From Gammaproteobacteria bacterium HGW-Gammaproteobacteria-4 (lineage in GTDB: Bacteria; Pseudomonadota; Gammaproteobacteria; Xanthomonadales; Xanthomonadaceae): a DNA stretch of 50,803 nt. Numbering within the stretch: the first letter of the stretch is position 1; each line of letters starts with the position of its first letter. Shown piece after piece: positions 47,316-50,803 of the stretch. Made by a program: the position numbers and the translations under genes. The stretch is from the NCBI GenBank assembly GCA_002839995.1, contig PGZC01000009.1, positions 1-50,803 of the forward strand, written 5' to 3'. The notes below the pieces were generated by a model. The model had not been told where the DNA came from. It made no database searches and saw nothing but the letters and a program-made list of their open reading frames with translations.

Positions 47316-47886
47316 TTACTGGCGCGAGAGCGCATCGACGTGGTCGGGCACATAATCACCAGCGCGCCACGCTACCGCCGCGGCAAGCAATTGCGCAGCC
47401 GAGTTCAGACCCAGCTTGCGCTTGCAGCTTTCGCGGTGGCACTCCACCGTTTTTACGCTCAGGCCCAATGCTTTAGCGATGGCCTGGTTGCTTTCGCCCG
47501 CACCAATCCGGGCAAAAACCTCCTGCTCGCGCGGGCTCAGCGGCAACGATGCCGGCACCAGCGATGGCCGCAACCTCGCGCACAAAGCCGCAAGCACAGT
47601 CCATCGCGCAGGCGGCATCGAGGCCGATGTGCCGGTGCGGCGAAAACAAAAGGACGCGAGGATGGGTTCCGTGCCCGCCGAATGCGGCCTTCATCTTCTC
47701 CGCCAGCACGACATCCAGAAGCAGCACGTCAAGCGTGTGCGAACGCATCGCCATGATTGCGGTTGCCGCGTCTGCGGCAACACCACGCAACGAATACCCG
47801 GGCATGCCGCGCACCATTTCAGCCAATGCAAAGCGCAGGATGTCCCCCTCTACGGCGATCAGTACCTGAGCAGCGAGTCCATGCAT
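47316..47886 (-). pseudogene. LuxR/NarL-type response regulator broken by a frameshift
   Basis: The 5' frame from the ATG at 47886 (GGAG eight bases upstream) encodes a receiver-like domain, QVLIAVEGDILRFALAEMV, with a likely phosphoacceptor in DVLLLDVVL; it runs to a stop at 47473. A second frame, open from at least 47618 to 47316, encodes a complete GerE-type helix-turn-helix: LSPREQEVFARIGAGESNQA, then IAKALGLSVKTVECH. Together they give the order and length of one two-domain regulator, so an indel between about 47520 and 47640 best explains it. A sequencing error is possible. The HTH part could also be made alone from the ATG at 47618 (100 residues). Confidence 0.7.
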
Positions 47887-48607
47887 AGGGTAACTCCATT
47901 GCGACTTCGAGGCAGCAACGCGGCGCAGCGAAAAATACGTCAGTGCCCGTGATGGCTCAGTGTAGATTTCATAGCTGGCGAGTCTGTCCTGATCCGCGCG
48001 TCCCGCATACCGGGGAACCACCTAACCGCCGGGCTCGGACGTGACCGATCGCAGCGACGTCGCTCTCGACCGCTGCGCGGCACGGTCGGTCGCCCACAGG
48101 GTGGGCTCCTACAGTGGGCATCCCCTTTTGTAGGAGCCCACCCTGTGGGCGACCTGAGTCATGGCCGCCTACTGGGGAACCACCAAGTACGACCAACGCC
48201 GCCGTTGCGGCCAACACCGGGAATCTCCCGATAGACCATCCAGGGGAAACAACAGACCATCGAAGCATCGACGCGACCACACCGCTGCTCAGACGCCTGG
48301 CGGATACATCGGTGGAAGCCACACACGTTCTCGCTATCGCAAACACCACCGAATCAGGTTAACGAACTGACGCGATTGGATATTTCGATATTTTTCGACG
48401 GAAACCGCAGTCATATGCAAATGCACCTGTCGCGTTGCAAAGCCACCGCATTTGGCGCGCCGCGCTGGTCGCAGAATGCTGCCCCGACACACCCGCCCAG
48501 TATCGGTCGCATGCGGCCTCAAGTTGGCGCAATGGCTGCCGAGACCTCCACTCAGGGTTCACAGCAGTCGCTGTGAAATGGAAGTCATGATTTTTCGGGG
48601 GGACGAA
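47887..48607. other. 721 bp intergenic region with a REP-like palindrome and no convincing gene
   Basis: Lies between the divergent response-regulator remnant and the first chemoreceptor. Apart from the 26 bp inverted repeat near 48090-48154 it holds an AT-richer patch at 48360-48420 that may include the chemoreceptor promoter. Frames of 80-126 codons in both directions show no protein character. GGGGAACCACC occurs twice (about 48013 and 48174). Confidence 0.5.
48088..48154. repeat. REP-like perfect inverted repeat
   Basis: Arms at 48088-48113 and 48129-48154 are perfect 26-base reverse complements separated by 15 bases. The unit TGTAGGAGCCCACCCTGTGG followed by GCGACC is of the dispersed REP type familiar from Xanthomonadaceae and Pseudomonas genomes. 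It could form a very stable hairpin. Confidence 0.85.
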
Positions 48608-50155
48608 ATGCGCATCAATCTGCCGGTAACCAATCACGAACGCGTGCTGAAGGATGGCGACAGCGTCGTCTCCAAGACCGATACCAAGGGCAAGATCACC
48701 TACGTCAACCGCACCTTCTGCGAAATCAGCGGCTTCTCCGAAGACGAACTGATCGGCCAGCCGCAGAACATCGTGCGCCACCCGGACATGCCCCCTGCAG
48801 CATTTGCCGACTTCTGGAAGACGCTGCATGCCGGCCAGTCGTGGAAGGGGCTGGTCAAGAACCGCTGCAAGGACGGCGGCTATTACTGGGTGGAAGCCAA
48901 TGCCAACCCGATCTATCAAAATGGTCAGGTGATCGGCTACATGTCGCTGCGCACACGGCCCACGCGCGAGCAGATCGAGCATGCCGAAAAGGTGTATGCC
49001 GCGATCCGCGAGCAACGCCGGGGATGGACCGTGCGCCGGGGGCGGATCATGCGCAGCGGGTTGCTGGGCATCGGCGACCGGCTGCGCAGGCTCGCCTTGA
49101 GCACGCGATTGACGATCGCCTTTTTGTTTCTGACCCTGATCGCCGCTGCATCCACCGTAGCTGACATGCTCCACTACCGCATTCCGCTGACGGCGAAGAT
49201 GATTATCATCGTCGTCACCGTGGCGTTTTCGCTGGCTGCATTGAGAAGCATGAAGAGGACGCTGGATGCCGCACAACAGTTCGCGCAAGCGGTCGGCTCC
49301 GGCGATCTGAGCCAGGATCTGCGTGTCGAGCGCGACGATGAAATTGGCGCGATTGCGCAATCGATCAAGAACATAGCCGGCAACCTGCGCGGCATCACCA
49401 GCGACGTGCGCGATGGCAGCAGCGCAGTGGCCAGTGCGGCCACCCAGATATCCGCCGGCAACAACGACCTCAGTGCGCGTGCCCAGGAGCAGGCATCGGT
49501 GCTGGAAGAAACCGCCGCGGCAATGGAGGAGATGACCGCTTCGGTGCGCGAGAATGCCGAAAACGCAGGCAATGCCGCGATGATCGTCACCGAGGCGCGC
49601 GGCCGCGCCGAAGCGGGTGGGCAACTGGTCGAGCGTGCGATTGCGTCGATGGACGACATCAATCGATCCAGCAGCAAGATTTCGGAAATCATCGGTGTGA
49701 TCGATGGTATTGCCTTCCAGACCAACCTGCTTGCGCTCAATGCGGCGGTGGAAGCGGCGCGCGCGGGCGAACAAGGTCGCGGCTTTGCGGTGGTGGCGGC
49801 CGAGGTGCGCAATCTGGCGCAGCGCTCGGCGGAAGCCTCGCGCGAAGTCAAATCGCTGGTGGGCGACGCCGTGGAAAAAACCCATGTCGGCTCGGCGGTG
49901 GTGCGCGAATCGGGCGATGTATTGCGCGAGATCGTCGGCAGCGTACAGAAAGTATCCGCCATGGTCAGCGAAATCGCATCGGCCAGTTCCGAGCAATCCC
50001 AAGGCGTTGGCCAGATCAATACCGCCGTGGTCAGGATGGATGACGTGACCCAGCAAAATGCGGCTCTGGTCGAGGAAGCGGCCGCTGCATCCGACGAATT
50101 GCGCACGCAATCCGAACGACTGGATCGGCTGATGGGGTTCTTCCGGCTGGCTTGA
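48608..50155 (+). CDS. PAS-containing methyl-accepting chemotaxis protein (Aer-like)
   Basis: 515 residues from the ATG at 48608, after GGGGGGACGAA. An N-terminal PAS domain (~10-115) has KITYVNRTFCEISGFSEDEL, GQPQNIVRHPDMPP and KNRCKDGGYYWVEANANPI, as in Aer redox sensors. Two close membrane helices lie at ~160-205 with almost no periplasmic loop, then a HAMP-like region, then the signalling domain with the tip IGVIDGIAFQTNLLALNAAV. No C-terminal CheR-binding pentapeptide is seen. It likely senses redox or an internal ligand through PAS and drives CheA. It is followed 14 bp later by a paralogue. Confidence 0.93.
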   Translation: MRINLPVTNHERVLKDGDSVVSKTDTKGKITYVNRTFCEISGFSEDELIGQPQNIVRHPDMPPAAFADFWKTLHAGQSWKGLVKNRCKDGGYYWVEANANPIYQNGQVIGYMSLRTRPTREQIEHAEKVYAAIREQRRGWTVRRGRIMRSGLLGIGDRLRRLALSTRLTIAFLFLTLIAAASTVADMLHYRIPLTAKMIIIVVTVAFSLAALRSMKRTLDAAQQFAQAVGSGDLSQDLRVERDDEIGAIAQSIKNIAGNLRGITSDVRDGSSAVASAATQISAGNNDLSARAQEQASVLEETAAAMEEMTASVRENAENAGNAAMIVTEARGRAEAGGQLVERAIASMDDINRSSSKISEIIGVIDGIAFQTNLLALNAAVEAARAGEQGRGFAVVAAEVRNLAQRSAEASREVKSLVGDAVEKTHVGSAVVRESGDVLREIVGSVQKVSAMVSEIASASSEQSQGVGQINTAVVRMDDVTQQNAALVEEAAAASDELRTQSERLDRLMGFFRLA

Positions 50156-50169
50156 ACGGGGATTGCAGC

Positions 50170-50803
50170 ATGCGGTTGAACTTGCCAGTCACCGACACTG
50201 AACGCCATCTGCGCGATGGCGACAGCGTGGTGTCGCGTACCGATATTCGAGGCATCATCACCTACGTCAACACCACGTTCTGCGAAATCAGCGGTTACAG
50301 CCGCGAGGAGTTGATCGGACAACCGCACAACATCATGCGCCATCCCGACATGCCGACGGCCGTGTTCGCAAACCTGTGGGCAACGCTGAAGGCCGGCAAG
50401 GCATGGAAAGGGTTGATCAAGAACCGTTGCAAGGATGGCGGATTTTACTGGGTGGAAGCCAATGCCAACCCCATCGTCGCCGACGGTGAAATCATTGGTT
50501 ACATGTCGCTACGCACCCGGCCCTGTCTTGAACAGGTGCGTCGGGCGCAGCAGGCGTATGCCGATCTGCGCGATGCATCGCGCCATCATCGATGGCGGCT
50601 GCGCCGAGGCCGATGCGTCCGCAGCGGCTGGTCGGGATGGATCGATCGCGCGCGCCGCCCACGCATTCGCGAGCGTATCGCGGTCATCATCATCGCCCTC
50701 GTCCTGCCGGGTCTGTTGGCCGGATGGTCCGCACTTGCCGGCATGGCCAGCAGCAATGCCACCCTTGCCCAGATGCACCGAGCGCACCTGGTGCCGTCAC
50801 AGC
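50170..50803 (+). CDS. Second PAS chemoreceptor, paralogue of the preceding gene (3' end beyond window)
   Basis: The first 211 codons, open at the window edge. The PAS domain closely repeats its neighbour's (ITYVNTTFCEISGYSREELI, GQPHNIMRHPDMPT, KNRCKDGGFYWVEANANPI). After a basic stretch a membrane helix begins at ~178 (IAVIIIALVLPGLLAGW) and is followed by ATLAQMHRAHLVPSQ. This suggests that, unlike its neighbour, it has a real periplasmic ligand-binding loop. The signalling domain is outside the window. Confidence 0.88.
   Translation, partial: MRLNLPVTDTERHLRDGDSVVSRTDIRGIITYVNTTFCEISGYSREELIGQPHNIMRHPDMPTAVFANLWATLKAGKAWKGLIKNRCKDGGFYWVEANANPIVADGEIIGYMSLRTRPCLEQVRRAQQAYADLRDASRHHRWRLRRGRCVRSGWSGWIDRARRPRIRERIAVIIIALVLPGLLAGWSALAGMASSNATLAQMHRAHLVPSQ

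Noticed and set aside
48114-48362. Small plus-strand frame of 82 codons
   Set aside because: It starts inside the REP palindrome and has no ribosome site or protein-like composition.

Overview
This 50.8 kb window of high-GC DNA looks like a gammaproteobacterium of the order Lysobacterales (Xanthomonadales), possibly Rhodanobacteraceae. The placement is inferred from the housekeeping block (trxB, aat, infA, clpS/clpA, mnmA-hflD, rarA-crcB, ftsK) and from a REP-like palindrome of the GTAGGAGCCCACCCTGTGGGCGAC type. No alignment was run.

Positions 1 to about 22,830 are a one-directional minus-strand hybrid PKS-NRPS locus that continues past the left edge. In transcription order it reads: JmjC/cupin-type oxygenase; FkbH-like HAD protein with its own carrier domain; KS-AT; ACP-aminotransferase-C; A-T; TubC-docked C-A-T; two exosortase-A-type alpha/beta hydrolases; a three-part glycosyltransferase; a Wzx-type flippase; and another C-A module cut by the window edge. 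Many junctions are ATGA or short overlaps, so the genes are probably translationally coupled. The inferred chemistry is a C3 (glyceryl-like) starter on the FkbH carrier, one malonyl extension, beta-transamination to a beta-amino acyl chain, and then addition of amino acids.

Positions 22,900 to 31,750 hold accessory genes: a type II thioesterase, a J-domain membrane protein, an EpsB-type polyprenyl-phosphate sugar transferase, an Sfp-type phosphopantetheinyl transferase, and a plus-strand pair made of a free-standing A-T-TE enzyme and an overlapping ThDP-dependent enzyme. A membrane-anchored SGNH protein follows. The lipid-linked-sugar genes mixed with assembly-line genes suggest a glycosylated or cell-surface product; this is a hypothesis.

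Positions 32,900 to 50,803 are mostly housekeeping: crcB, rarA, lolA, ftsK, trxB, a DUF482-type GNAT protein, aat, infA, a histidine phosphatase, a clpS-clpA fusion, a NUDIX gene, mnmA, hflD, a frameshifted response regulator, and two tandem PAS chemoreceptors (the second cut by the edge). The most unusual feature here is the single reading frame that joins a C-terminally truncated ClpS to a complete ClpA, with the clpA Shine-Dalgarno sequence still inside the frame. Two copies of a ~170 bp dispersed palindromic repeat lie 6.7 kb apart.

No tRNA, rRNA, CRISPR array or insertion sequence was recognised.
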